Shown here one piece after another: positions 1 through 5,373 of a stretch of 6,329 nucleotides of DNA (position 1 is its first letter; each line of letters begins with the position of its first letter). The stretch is from NCBI GenBank assembly GCA_021151805.1, contig JAGKWN010000160.1, forward strand, positions 1 through 6,329, written 5' to 3'. The notes beneath the pieces were generated by a model. It saw only the letters and a list, made by a program, of their open reading frames with translations, made no database searches and was not told the DNA's origin. A program made the translations under genes and the position numbers. Origin of the DNA: Cytophagaceae bacterium (GTDB lineage: Bacteria > Bacteroidota > Bacteroidia > Cytophagales > Cytophagaceae).

Positions 1-42
1 GAACAATATAGTTAAGAAAGGAAGACTGTTTTATAAGCTGAT

Positions 43-64
43 AGAGATTTGTATCTCTTTTTTT
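43..64 (+). terminator. Short hairpin followed by a T tract (possible terminator)
   Basis: Arms AGAGAT (43-48) and ATCTCT (53-58) pair perfectly around a 4-nt loop, and the T run 58-64 follows. The order hairpin-then-T fits an intrinsic terminator for a plus-strand gene ending left of the window. It does not fit the minus-strand reductase gene that ends at 90, because on that strand the T run becomes an A run ahead of the hairpin. The stem is short and A+T-rich, so termination would be weak. The hairpin closely resembles the one at 5202-5218 (AGAGATT/AATCTCT), so it may instead be a member of the dispersed hairpin family in this window. Confidence 0.4.
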
Positions 65-89
65 AATATTTCCGTATTGGAATGATTAT

Positions 90-650
90 TTATTCTTTTA
101 CAGGTTCATAATAAAGAATAATTGCACCGCCTTTAAACGTTTTACTCCTTTTGAGTTTAAGTATTATTTTCTCGCTGATGCTTTTGAATAGCGGCAAACC
201 ACTTCCTGCAATAACGGGATGAACACAAAGCTGATATTCGTCTATTAAATTCAACTTTGTCAATTCTACGATCAAGCTTGGACTGCCGACAAAAATATCT
301 TTGCCTTCATTATTGCGGGATTGCTTGAGTTCCAGAACTTCTTTCTCTAAATCCTGCGTTGCCAAGCGTGCGCTTTTCCAATCGACACTTTTCATCGTGC
401 GGGAAAATACTATCTTCGGAGTATTATCTATTGCAACAGCAAAATCATCCATCGCTTTTTCTCCTGTAGGATTTTCCAGCACGGTACGCCAATATTCCAT
501 CAGTTGATAAGTAATTCTGCCATATAAAATACTATCGGCACTCCTCAACAGGTCTGCATAATGTTGATGTACTTCTTCGTCGGGGATACCTGAGGTATGA
601 TCACAATACCCGTCGATGGTCATGTTGATTGCTGCAATTACTTTTTTCAT
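90..650 (-). CDS. Dihydrofolate reductase family protein (RibD C-terminal-like)
   Basis: The 186-residue protein matches the small stand-alone RibD_C/DHFR-like reductases (YwjB/YyaP type), usually about 170-200 residues, so it looks complete. These are cytoplasmic proteins with the DHFR fold that are thought to use NAD(P)H; their substrates are mostly unknown, and true dihydrofolate reductase activity should not be assumed. Visible family motifs are the N-terminal strand and turn TIDGY (residues 11-15), LYGRITYQLM (42-51), KIVFSRTM (79-86), the nucleotide-binding strand and helix IFVGSPSLIVEL (119-130), and DEYQLCVHPVIAGSGLPLF (137-155). The chosen ATG gives the usual MKKVIAAINMTIDGY opening. 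Its leader is A-rich with no Shine-Dalgarno, normal for Bacteroidota. A weak -7-like TAAGTTCG lies at 712-719 on the minus strand (7 of 8 to TAnnTTTG). The gene appears to be transcribed alone. Confidence 0.9.
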   Translation of the reverse strand: MKKVIAAINMTIDGYCDHTSGIPDEEVHQHYADLLRSADSILYGRITYQLMEYWRTVLENPTGEKAMDDFAVAIDNTPKIVFSRTMKSVDWKSARLATQDLEKEVLELKQSRNNEGKDIFVGSPSLIVELTKLNLIDEYQLCVHPVIAGSGLPLFKSISEKIILKLKRSKTFKGGAIILYYEPVKE

Positions 651-732
651 ATGTTTGTTTTTTTAGCTGAATGATTTTGATGTTTTGGTATGAAGAAGGA
701 CGTCTGCGATACGAACTTATAAGAAGATGTCT

Positions 733-758
733 CCGTGGTCTGTGGCACACAGAACACC
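733..758 (-). repeat. REP-like hairpin repeat, copy 1
   Basis: The core GGTCTGTGGCACACAGAA (737-754) contains the perfect stem TCTGTG/CACAGA with a 3-nt loop GCA. Its reverse complement is identical to copy 2 (895-912). Over 26 bp (733-758) it matches copy 3 (5374-5399), reverse complemented, with a single mismatch in the hairpin loop. The short, hairpin-forming, intergenic, multi-copy character is that of REP-like elements. Orientation is given relative to copies 2 and 3, arbitrarily called plus. Confidence 0.75.
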
Positions 759-894
759 CACTGCTTTATCAAATTAATCAATTACCACAATCTGTAACTT
801 CCCAGCAACAGCAATCCATTCATCGTTTTACAATTGCTCTCCAATATAATCAGGACATTCCTGCACTTACTCTTAATAACAAGAGCAGATTTCG

Positions 895-918
895 TTCTGT
901 GTGCCACAGACCTAGGTG
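895..918 (+). repeat. REP-like hairpin repeat, copy 2
   Basis: TTCTGTGTGCCACAGACC (895-912) is the exact reverse complement of the core of copy 1 and forms the stem TCTGTG/CACAGA with loop TGC. Downstream similarity to copy 3 extends to GGTGA (915-919 here, 5398-5402 in copy 3). The left flank lacks the GGTG present in copy 3, so this copy is shorter or more decayed. With copy 1 it forms an inverted pair about 140 bp apart, as in REPINs. Confidence 0.72.
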
Positions 919-962
919 AGGGGCTGTATGATTTATAAATACTGGGTGTATGCTATACGCGC

Positions 963-1522
963 CTACTTAGGTACCCAGCTCGACTTTTTCCTGGATTGTT
1001 TTTTACCAATACTGATATCCCATCCCATATCGCCGCCGATTGTAACGGACATGCTGTAGGTGTCAACCAAAACAACCATAGCTGCTGCCAGTGCAATATC
1101 AGCATCGTAATCCAGATCAAGGGTGTATGTATCCTTGTCAAAAATTACAAACCGATCCTTTGTCCATCTGCCAATCTGATTGTCATTTTTAAAACAGAAC
1201 ATTCAAATCCTTCATGGCCTTTAATTACATATTGATCCATTGCACCGTCCAATTGCTTGCAGGCATACTTTTTATTCCCCATCGATTCCTGATCGAATGC
1301 ATATATACCGGAAGGCAATGTTATCTTCGCATTGGCGCGAAAGGAAAGAAACTTATTCTGAATCTTTCCGATAACGGTATTGCTGCGGAGATCCTTGATC
1401 TTATACTTCGGAATGGGTGTTAACCACAATCTTCGGATTGAGAATAGTTTTTTCTTCTCCTGATAGACGACATACTTTCTACCGAAAAAAGAAAACATGT
1501 TTTGTTTGATACGTATTTTCAT
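963..1522 (-). pseudogene. LURP-one-related (YxjI-like) protein, split by a -1 frame change
   Basis: Two overlapping minus-strand frames together make one protein of the LURP-one-related family, which has the tubby-like fold (YxjI in Bacillus); its function is unknown in most bacteria. The first frame, from ATG at 1522, opens with the typical MKIRIKQNMFSFFGRKYVV and runs well to V-L-K (residue 112), after which it encodes a short unrelated tail and stops at 1145. The second frame continues the family pattern: NDNQIGRW, then DKDTYTLDLDYDADIALAAA and VVLVDTYS, stopping at 963. Joined, they give about 186 residues, the normal size. Moving from the first frame to the second requires a -1 shift, and a T TTA AAA heptamer lies exactly at the junction (1193-1187). 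A lost base in the adjacent A5 run (mutation or sequencing error) is the simplest explanation; recoding is the alternative. If no shift occurs, the product lacks its C-terminal 40 percent. Confidence 0.78.
1187..1193 (-). other. Slippery heptamer T TTA AAA at the LURP-one frame junction
   Basis: On the minus strand the first reading frame runs GTT (1195-1193), TTA (1192-1190), AAA (1189-1187), ATG. T TTA AAA in this register fits the X XXY YYZ pattern for -1 frameshifting. A -1 slip makes the next codon AAT (1187-1185), which enters the second frame exactly at NDNQIGRW. The register and direction are facts of the sequence; that ribosomes shift here is unproven. I did not identify a strong downstream stem-loop or an upstream Shine-Dalgarno-like stimulator. 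Confidence 0.45.
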
Positions 1523-1555
1523 TTCTTATGTATCGGGTAAAAATCCCGTGCTAAA

Positions 1556-1563
1556 CAAATATA
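1556..1563 (-). promoter_or_regulatory. Candidate -7 promoter element for the LURP-one-related gene
   Basis: The minus strand reads TATATTTG here, a full match to the Bacteroidota vegetative -7 consensus TAnnTTTG. It lies 33 bp upstream of the ATG at 1522, implying a short leader of roughly 25-30 nt. No good -33 TTG is present at the expected distance, which lowers confidence. Confidence 0.4.
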
Positions 1564-1676
1564 TAAATAAGATGATACAGATTTATTCACGTTGACGTCT
1601 TTGCCGGTGTATTGCACGAACAAATTCCGCCATGAGAACAATCAATTAAACGGGTCTTACCAACCAATTGAAAATG

Positions 1677-1687
1677 GATTACAAATC
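1677..1687. repeat. GATTACAAATC hairpin, dispersed family member
   Basis: Arms GATT and AATC flank the loop ACA just past the 3' end of the sigma factor gene (stop at 1695). The same 11 bp occur inside the hairpin cluster at 5237-5247, and the wider context AAnGGATTACAAATCn is also shared. A short match alone could be chance; the shared intergenic position and symmetry make family membership plausible. Confidence 0.4.
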
Positions 1688-1694
1688 ACTTCTC

Positions 1695-2933
1695 TTACTT
1701 CTTACTCAACCGCTCCACCTCTCTAACCAACGTCTGCCGCTCCGCTTTTGATTTTGTCAGTTTTATGGCCTGTTGGTAATGACCGATGGCCTTGGCGGTA
1801 TCAATATCTGCATACAGATAACCCAGCAAACTATGATACTGGTTATGCTCCTTCAGATCGATTTTTTCAGCCTCTGTTATTGCCTTGGCTTTCCCGTAAA
1901 CCCGTGCATAAGCAAAGGTCCGGTTCAAGGCAGTGATGGGCGAATACTCCAGCAGGATCAGCTGGTTGTATAACTGCAATATGTGTTCCCATTTGTTTTC
2001 GGCACCCGCAGCATGCCAATAAGCAATGCTTGCCTCCAGGTGATACCTGGAAATTTCCTGTCCGCTGCAGGCATGCACTAAAAAATAATTTCCTTTATCA
2101 ATCAGCTCCTGATCCCAGCGGCTTTTGTCCTGCTCTTCAAATAAAACAGCTGCCCCCTGTTGATCTGCCCGCGCTTCAAGCCGCGAGCTCTGAAAGCACA
2201 TCAACGCAAGCAAGGCATTTGCCTGCGAAGTATTTGTCAGTGGATACGCTGTTAATACCAGCGCCAATCGTATAGCTTCTGAGCATAAGTCCTTGCGGAT
2301 GATCTGGTCTTCCGTTTTTGAAAAATAACCTTCATTGAACAGCAGGTATAAAGTCTTTAATACCGCATCCTGCCTTGATTCTATTTCTTCGCTGCGTAAA
2401 GACTTAATCTGAAAGTGATCGTTACGCAGGTTTATTCTTGCCCTGAGCAAACGCTTTTTAATGGTTTCGGGCTTTGCCAGAAAAGCATTGGCAATCTCTT
2501 CCACACTGAAACCGCAAAGAATCTGCAATGCCAGGCAGATCTGGGCTTCCGTTGAATTCATTGGATTACATACAGCGAAGATCATCGCCAGCTGGCTGTC
2601 GGCAATATGTTGACTGCTGTATTCAAATTCTTTTTCAGCTTCTGCAAGGACCGGCTTTATTTCTGCCCTGACCTGCTTTTCAAAAACAGCCTGGTGTTTA
2701 AAATAATCCTTTGCCTTGTTCTTTGCAACGGTATACAACCATGCGGAGGGATTTTCGGGAATACCATGAACCGCCCAGTTTTCCGACGCTTTCAAAAATG
2801 TATCACTGGCAATATCTTCAGCAATTTCAATATGTTTTAAACCAAAATGACGGCACAATAAGGCCGTCATCTTAGCATACTCCTGCCGGAATAAATGAGG
2901 AATCAGCTCATTTGTCCTGTTAGCTGTTGTCAT
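1695..2933 (-). CDS. ECF42-type RNA polymerase sigma factor with C-terminal SnoaL-less, TPR-like extension
   Basis: This 412-residue protein directs RNA polymerase to a small set of promoters. Sigma region 2 spans about residues 14-81, with the AEDIASDTFLKA and NPSAWLYTVAKNKAKDYFK segments. Region 4 spans about 112-170, with the helix-turn-helix GFSVEEIANAFLAKPETIKK(R). The long C-terminal part (about 185-412) marks ECF42: LYLLFNEGYFS (195-205), SRLEARADQQG (250-260), EEQDKSRWD (266-274) and TPR-like helices near 365-395. Ordinary ECF sigmas are under 200 residues; in ECF42 the extension is required for activity, and no anti-sigma factor is typical. The start codon lies inside the 3' end of the DGPF gene (14-nt overlap), indicating co-transcription and probable translational coupling. 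In characterised ECF42 systems the sigma factor controls the adjacent DGPF gene(s). Family assignment is strong; the inducing signal is unknown. Confidence 0.93.
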   Translation of the reverse strand: MTTANRTNELIPHLFRQEYAKMTALLCRHFGLKHIEIAEDIASDTFLKASENWAVHGIPENPSAWLYTVAKNKAKDYFKHQAVFEKQVRAEIKPVLAEAEKEFEYSSQHIADSQLAMIFAVCNPMNSTEAQICLALQILCGFSVEEIANAFLAKPETIKKRLLRARINLRNDHFQIKSLRSEEIESRQDAVLKTLYLLFNEGYFSKTEDQIIRKDLCSEAIRLALVLTAYPLTNTSQANALLALMCFQSSRLEARADQQGAAVLFEEQDKSRWDQELIDKGNYFLVHACSGQEISRYHLEASIAYWHAAGAENKWEHILQLYNQLILLEYSPITALNRTFAYARVYGKAKAITEAEKIDLKEHNQYHSLLGYLYADIDTAKAIGHYQQAIKLTKSKAERQTLVREVERLSKK

Positions 2934-3276
2934 CCGGGGTTACCACTTTTCTGACTTCAACATTACCGCCGATCTGCAGGATCGGACAGTCCTGCGCAAA
3001 CGCAACGGCCTCATCCATGGATGCAGCCTTAACCATAATGTAGCCATTGATAAACTCTTTGATCTCTGTAAACGGACCATCCGTTACTACATTGCCCGGC
3101 CTTACAGTTTTGCCTTCTGTCATGGAAAGGCGGTTGCCTTTATCGGCAAGCTTGCCCTGGGCAGCAATGCCGCCCATCCAGTTCATCCAGTTTGTCAATA
3201 CCTGCTGCATCTGTTCAGGCGATGGTTTAGCGTTTGGATCAACGCTGTTTCTGAAAATTAAAACAAATTCTTTCAT
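2920..3276 (-). CDS. YCII-related DGPF-domain protein, ECF42 partner
   Basis: The 118-residue protein is a complete single-domain member of the YCII/DGPF family, with a ferredoxin-like alpha+beta fold. It opens with MKEFVLIFRN and carries the signature DGPF at residues 66-69 in the usual context VVTDGPFTEIKEFINGYIMVKAAS, followed by the helix SMDEAVAFAQDCP and the terminal strand GGNVEVRKV. Biochemical roles of the family are largely unknown; it resembles small enzymes related to muconolactone isomerases. It is the first gene of a two-gene unit and overlaps the ECF42 gene by 14 nt. In ECF42 loci the DGPF gene is the usual target of the sigma factor, so expression is probably driven from the promoter candidate at 3305-3331. 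Confidence 0.93.
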   Translation of the reverse strand: MKEFVLIFRNSVDPNAKPSPEQMQQVLTNWMNWMGGIAAQGKLADKGNRLSMTEGKTVRPGNVVTDGPFTEIKEFINGYIMVKAASMDEAVAFAQDCPILQIGGNVEVRKVVTPDDNS

Positions 3277-3304
3277 ACGATTATTAATGAATGTTCATCC
3301 CCAT

Positions 3305-3331
3305 GACGACCCACTTTGCCAAACGGGGACA
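3305..3331 (-). promoter_or_regulatory. Candidate ECF-type promoter of the DGPF-sigma operon
   Basis: On the minus strand TGTCCC (3331-3326) is followed after 17 nt by CGTC (3308-3305), which is the architecture of an ECF sigma promoter. A start about 7 nt on would leave a leader of roughly 20 nt before the ATG at 3276. ECF42 promoters are reported with a TGTC-type -35 and a CG-containing -10, so autoregulation is plausible. This is motif reading from a single site. No TAnnTTTG vegetative element was found in the same gap. Confidence 0.35.
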
Positions 3332-3388
3332 AGATCAGGAATATTTTTTAAAAAAGTTTTATGGATATGTATGCTGTCCGGGATTTAT

Positions 3389-4081
3389 TTATCGTGGGAA
3401 TGCTCCATCATTAATGTCAATGCAGCTTCCGTTGATATATGCCGGACTTTCTGTCGCCAACCAAAGTATAGTTTTTGCTATTTCGACAGGTGTTGCAAAT
3501 CGTCCTGAATGTACACTTTTAAGAAAATTCTGTTTTCTAATTTCAGGTATGTTTTTCATCATATCTGTTTCAACTGGACTTGCTGCAATTGCATTGACAA
3601 CTATTCCATATTGTCCGAGCTGCCTGGCATAACTTTTAGTTGCATTAATTAAACCAGCTTTTGTAACGCCATACCAAATGTCAGGATGTCCAATTTGCCC
3701 GGCTATTGATGCATTGTTTACAATTCTCCCGCTTTTGTTTTTTATCATCGTTTTGGCAACACAATTCATCAATTCAATTGGTGCTTCAAGATTTATTTTA
3801 AGGATTTCATCTTTTTTGATTGACGGATAATTATCGTATGAAAATGTATTCATAATTCCTGCGTTGTTTATCAGGATATCAACATCATCCAATTGTCTGA
3901 CTGTGTCTTTAATTTCGTTAATGTTTGTTAAGTCAAATTCAAAAAAAAAGCAATTATCCATTGGTTCCATTCCTGAGAAATCTCTTGCAATAACGGTAAC
4001 CTTAAAACCGGAGTCTAAAAACAGCTTTGTCGTCTCAAATCCAATTCCCTTATTTCCTCCTGTAATTAATACGTGTTTCAT
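3389..4081 (-). CDS. Short-chain dehydrogenase/reductase (SDR family)
   Basis: The 230-residue protein is a classical SDR, a cytoplasmic NAD(P)(H)-dependent oxidoreductase with a Rossmann fold. Motifs in order are the cofactor motif TGGNKGIG (residues 7-14), the acidic residue in FDL (D50), NNAG (72-75), the structural asparagine in KINLEAP (N97), the catalytic serine in NNASIAG (S125), and the catalytic Y137 and K141 in YGVTK. The C-terminal INGSCIDINDG is also typical. All four catalytic tetrad residues are present. The PG turn usually seen after the active site (N-x-I-x-PG) is replaced by NAIAASPVETDM (163-174). At 230 residues it is slightly shorter than the common 245-260. The substrate cannot be told. 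The gene looks more A+T-rich than the sigma operon next to it. It lies 220 bp downstream of the HxlR gene on the same strand, so joint control is possible, but the gap argues for its own promoter. Confidence 0.92.
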   Translation of the reverse strand: MKHVLITGGNKGIGFETTKLFLDSGFKVTVIARDFSGMEPMDNCFFFEFDLTNINEIKDTVRQLDDVDILINNAGIMNTFSYDNYPSIKKDEILKINLEAPIELMNCVAKTMIKNKSGRIVNNASIAGQIGHPDIWYGVTKAGLINATKSYARQLGQYGIVVNAIAASPVETDMMKNIPEIRKQNFLKSVHSGRFATPVEIAKTILWLATESPAYINGSCIDINDGAFPR

Positions 4082-4301
4082 CCTTTACTTTTTAAAAATT
4101 GCCAAATCAGTTATATGTGGTTTTAGTTTATCTGGTTTCATTCCTCGCCACGAATGCAAATCCGGAACAGCGAATATTTGTCACTCCTTAACCCACAATC
4201 GCAAAATTTTTCCATCATCGTTGTGTGCGTGATAGTAACTACTGCGCCGCAGACAGAGCGTCCACTGCCCTTCTCACGCTTTGCCCTTGCCGGAAAAGAT
4301 T
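4082..4301. other. Intergenic region between the SDR and HxlR genes
   Basis: This 220-bp gap contains no gene I can support. The half near the SDR start (4082-4140) is A+T-rich and serves as its leader; the best promoter-like string is TGATTTG on the minus strand, an incomplete TAnnTTTG. The segment about 4220-4290 is noticeably richer in G+C and includes a small palindrome CTGC-GCC-GCAG, unlike both flanks. An open minus-strand frame across 4138-4341 overlaps the 3' end of the HxlR gene and resembles no family. Confidence 0.45.
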
Positions 4302-4643
4302 TTACTTTCCGATTATTTTCTTTCTGTGGTTTTGCCCCCAATCGCGCAACGCTTTCATTACTTCATACAAAGTTTCTGCGTGTTCAGTCACTTCATATTC
4401 AACAGTTGGTGGAAAGGTATCGTAAACTGTCCGCTTGACCAGATGATTTGTTTCCAGGTCTTTCAATTCTTTACTCAGCATTTTGTCGCTGATCCCTTCA
4501 ACTTCTCTTGCAATTTCTTTAAACCGTTTTGCACCGCCAGACAATGAAAACATTATTGGAAGTTTCCAATTGCCACTCAATGTTTCCATGGCATCTTTTA
4601 TGGCACGAATGCCTGAAGCGTCACACTTAATTGTCTTTGCCAT
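4302..4643 (-). CDS. HxlR-family winged helix-turn-helix transcriptional regulator
   Basis: The 113-residue protein is a complete HxlR (MarR-like winged-helix) DNA-binding protein; such proteins act as dimers and often sense electrophiles, oxidants or aldehydes. Family landmarks are the opening helix ending in GNWKLPIMFSL (24-34), RFKEIAREVEGISDKMLSKELKDLE (40-64) with the recognition helix, the wing VKRTVYDTFPPTVEYEVTE (69-87), and the closing helix TLYEVMKALRDWG. There is a single cysteine, C7, at the N-terminal position where redox-sensing relatives such as YodB and HypR carry their reactive cysteine; sensing here is inferred only. It diverges from the DoxX-like gene across a 115-bp spacer with four CTAACC/GGTTAG half-sites, the usual arrangement for an HxlR regulator controlling itself and its neighbour. 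Repression is more likely than activation, since the half-sites cover the promoter region. Confidence 0.93.
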   Translation of the reverse strand: MAKTIKCDASGIRAIKDAMETLSGNWKLPIMFSLSGGAKRFKEIAREVEGISDKMLSKELKDLETNHLVKRTVYDTFPPTVEYEVTEHAETLYEVMKALRDWGQNHRKKIIGK

Positions 4644-4664
4644 TATCGGGATAACATTACATTA

Positions 4665-4715
4665 CTAACCTGAAAGTAAGCGCTAACCGTTGGGTTAGTA
4701 CTTACCAGTGGTTAG
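4665..4715. promoter_or_regulatory. Operator array in the HxlR/DoxX-like divergent spacer
   Basis: Four half-sites are present: CTAACC at 4665-4670 and 4683-4688, GGTTAG at 4693-4698 and 4710-4715. The inner pair is part of a 30-bp dyad (4676-4705) whose arms, GTAAGcgCTAACC and GGTTAGtaCTTAC, match at 11 of 13 positions around the spacer GTTG. The outer pair is placed almost symmetrically about the same centre, near 4690. In addition, 4693-4706 is itself a near-palindrome (GGTTAG-TA-CTTACC), and 4676-4688 approximates its mirror, so two HxlR dimers about 18 bp apart could bind one face of the helix. The array lies just upstream of the DoxX -7 element and overlaps the likely HxlR promoter. Confidence 0.75.
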
Positions 4716-4725
4716 CAAATATAAA

Positions 4726-4733
4726 TAACTTTG
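4726..4733 (+). promoter_or_regulatory. -7 promoter element of the DoxX-like gene
   Basis: TAACTTTG matches the Bacteroidota -7 consensus TAnnTTTG in full and is followed by C, as preferred. It lies 25 bp before the ATG at 4759, giving a leader of around 20 nt. The expected -33 region (about 4700-4707) falls inside the right arm of the operator dyad and has no clear TTG, so polymerase access there could be directly blocked by the bound regulator. Confidence 0.62.
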
Positions 4734-4758
4734 CAACGTCAAACAACCAATTAAAAAG

Positions 4759-5121
4759 ATGAGCAAAGAGAAAAAAATCTATTGGACAGTAACCATTATT
4801 GCAATGGCTTTAATTGTGTTACCTTCCTATTTCGCGCCAAAAGAATATTTAGAAGAAACCATGCGCAGAATGGAATTCCCTGGTTATTTCGGTCTGGAAT
4901 TGGATATTCTGAAAATTGTCGGTGCGGTACTCATTCTCATTCCTGCCATTCCAACAATGTTTAAAGAATGGGCGTATGTAGGCTTCGGAATACTTTTATT
5001 ATCGGCAAGCTTAGGACATTGGCTGGTTGACGGAGCAGCAAAAGGTATTGCACCGCTTGTGCCATTTGCAGTTTTGTCGGTTTCGTATTATTATTTCAGA
5101 AAGCTGAATTACGCGAAGTGA
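4759..5121 (+). CDS. DoxX-like integral membrane protein
   Basis: The 120-residue protein belongs to the small four-helix DoxX-like membrane family. Predicted membrane segments by eye are residues 7-25, 48-66, 71-90 and 96-113, with the charged stretch PKEYLEETMRRMEF between the first two and the family-typical short turn IPAIPTMFKEWAYVGFG between the second and third. No signal peptide or catalytic motif is visible. The biochemical function of DoxX-like proteins is poorly defined; some relatives associate with thiol or oxidative stress responses, which would suit control by an HxlR regulator, but that is inference. The gene is transcribed divergently from the HxlR gene from a good -7 element. 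Length is normal for the family, and the leader AACCAATTAAAAAG before the ATG is A-rich without a Shine-Dalgarno. Confidence 0.88.
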   Translation: MSKEKKIYWTVTIIAMALIVLPSYFAPKEYLEETMRRMEFPGYFGLELDILKIVGAVLILIPAIPTMFKEWAYVGFGILLLSASLGHWLVDGAAKGIAPLVPFAVLSVSYYYFRKLNYAK

Positions 5122-5142
5122 GGTTGATTGCTTTTGATTGCC

Positions 5143-5293
5143 GTTCGGGATTTGCATTTGGAACCAGCTGTTCGGGATTTGCAATCCCGAACGCAGATTA
5201 AAGAGATTTATAATCTCTACTAATCATTGAATAACGGATTACAAATCCTTCGCCGCGGCGGATTATCTGGCTTCCGAATTGCAAATTCGGAAG
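5143..5293. repeat. Cluster of variable-arm hairpins with a shared ATT-NNN-AAT centre
   Basis: Four perfect hairpins lie within 124 bp: GTTCGGGATT/AATCCCGAAC with loop TGC (5170-5192), AGAGATT/AATCTCT with loop TAT (5202-5218), GGATT/AATCC with loop ACA (5236-5248), and CTTCCGAATT/AATTCGGAAG with loop GCA (5271-5293). All end the left arm in ATT and have a 3-nt loop, while the outer arm sequences differ and remain complementary. An incomplete copy, GTTCGGGATTTGCA, is at 5143-5156, and a 10-bp palindrome CGCCGCGGCG is at 5251-5260. Related hairpins occur elsewhere at 43-58 and 1677-1687. Origin and function are unknown to me; a REP-like mobile family or a structured RNA are the main options. 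Confidence 0.7.
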
Positions 5294-5373
5294 AGCGTGG
5301 ACTTCATTTATTGTTCAAGCCACTTTTGCGACAACGGATATTACTCTATTCTCTCATAACTCCATTTACCTTT

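Larger units (their letters stand above)
651..962. other. Intergenic region holding an inverted pair of hairpin repeats
   Basis: This 312-bp gap separates the reductase start from the 3' end of the LURP-one gene. Its only clear content is two inverted copies of an 18-bp hairpin repeat, listed separately. An open frame at 671-919 on the plus strand runs straight through both copies and resembles no family I know, so I do not call it a gene. No tRNA or other RNA gene is recognisable. Confidence 0.6.

Noticed and set aside
671..919. An 82-codon plus-strand open frame in the gap beside the reductase gene
   Set aside because: It runs through both inverted hairpin repeats, has no recognisable domain and no promoter or leader signal; the openness is likely incidental.
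953..1141. A 62-codon minus-strand frame over the LURP-one 3' part
   Set aside because: It lies in the third frame relative to the family-consistent sequence and shows no LURP-one or other family pattern.
3345..3361. T6A6 self-complementary run downstream of the SDR start of the operon gap, considered as a terminator
   Set aside because: The palindrome is only T and A with no G+C stem, so it cannot form a stable terminator hairpin; it is more likely just A+T-rich spacer.
4082..4301. Possible integron attC-like site (GTTGTGTGC and GC palindrome)
   Set aside because: GTTGTGT does not fit the attC core GTTRRRY, no paired inverse core is visible, and there is no integrase or cassette pattern.
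4138..4341. A 67-codon minus-strand open frame upstream of the SDR gene
   Set aside because: It overlaps the 3' end of the well-supported HxlR gene in another frame, is basic and low in complexity, and matches no family known to me.
5143..5293. CRISPR array
   Set aside because: The units are hairpins with different arm sequences and irregular spacing of roughly 30 bp; there are no identical direct repeats with unique spacers and no cas genes.
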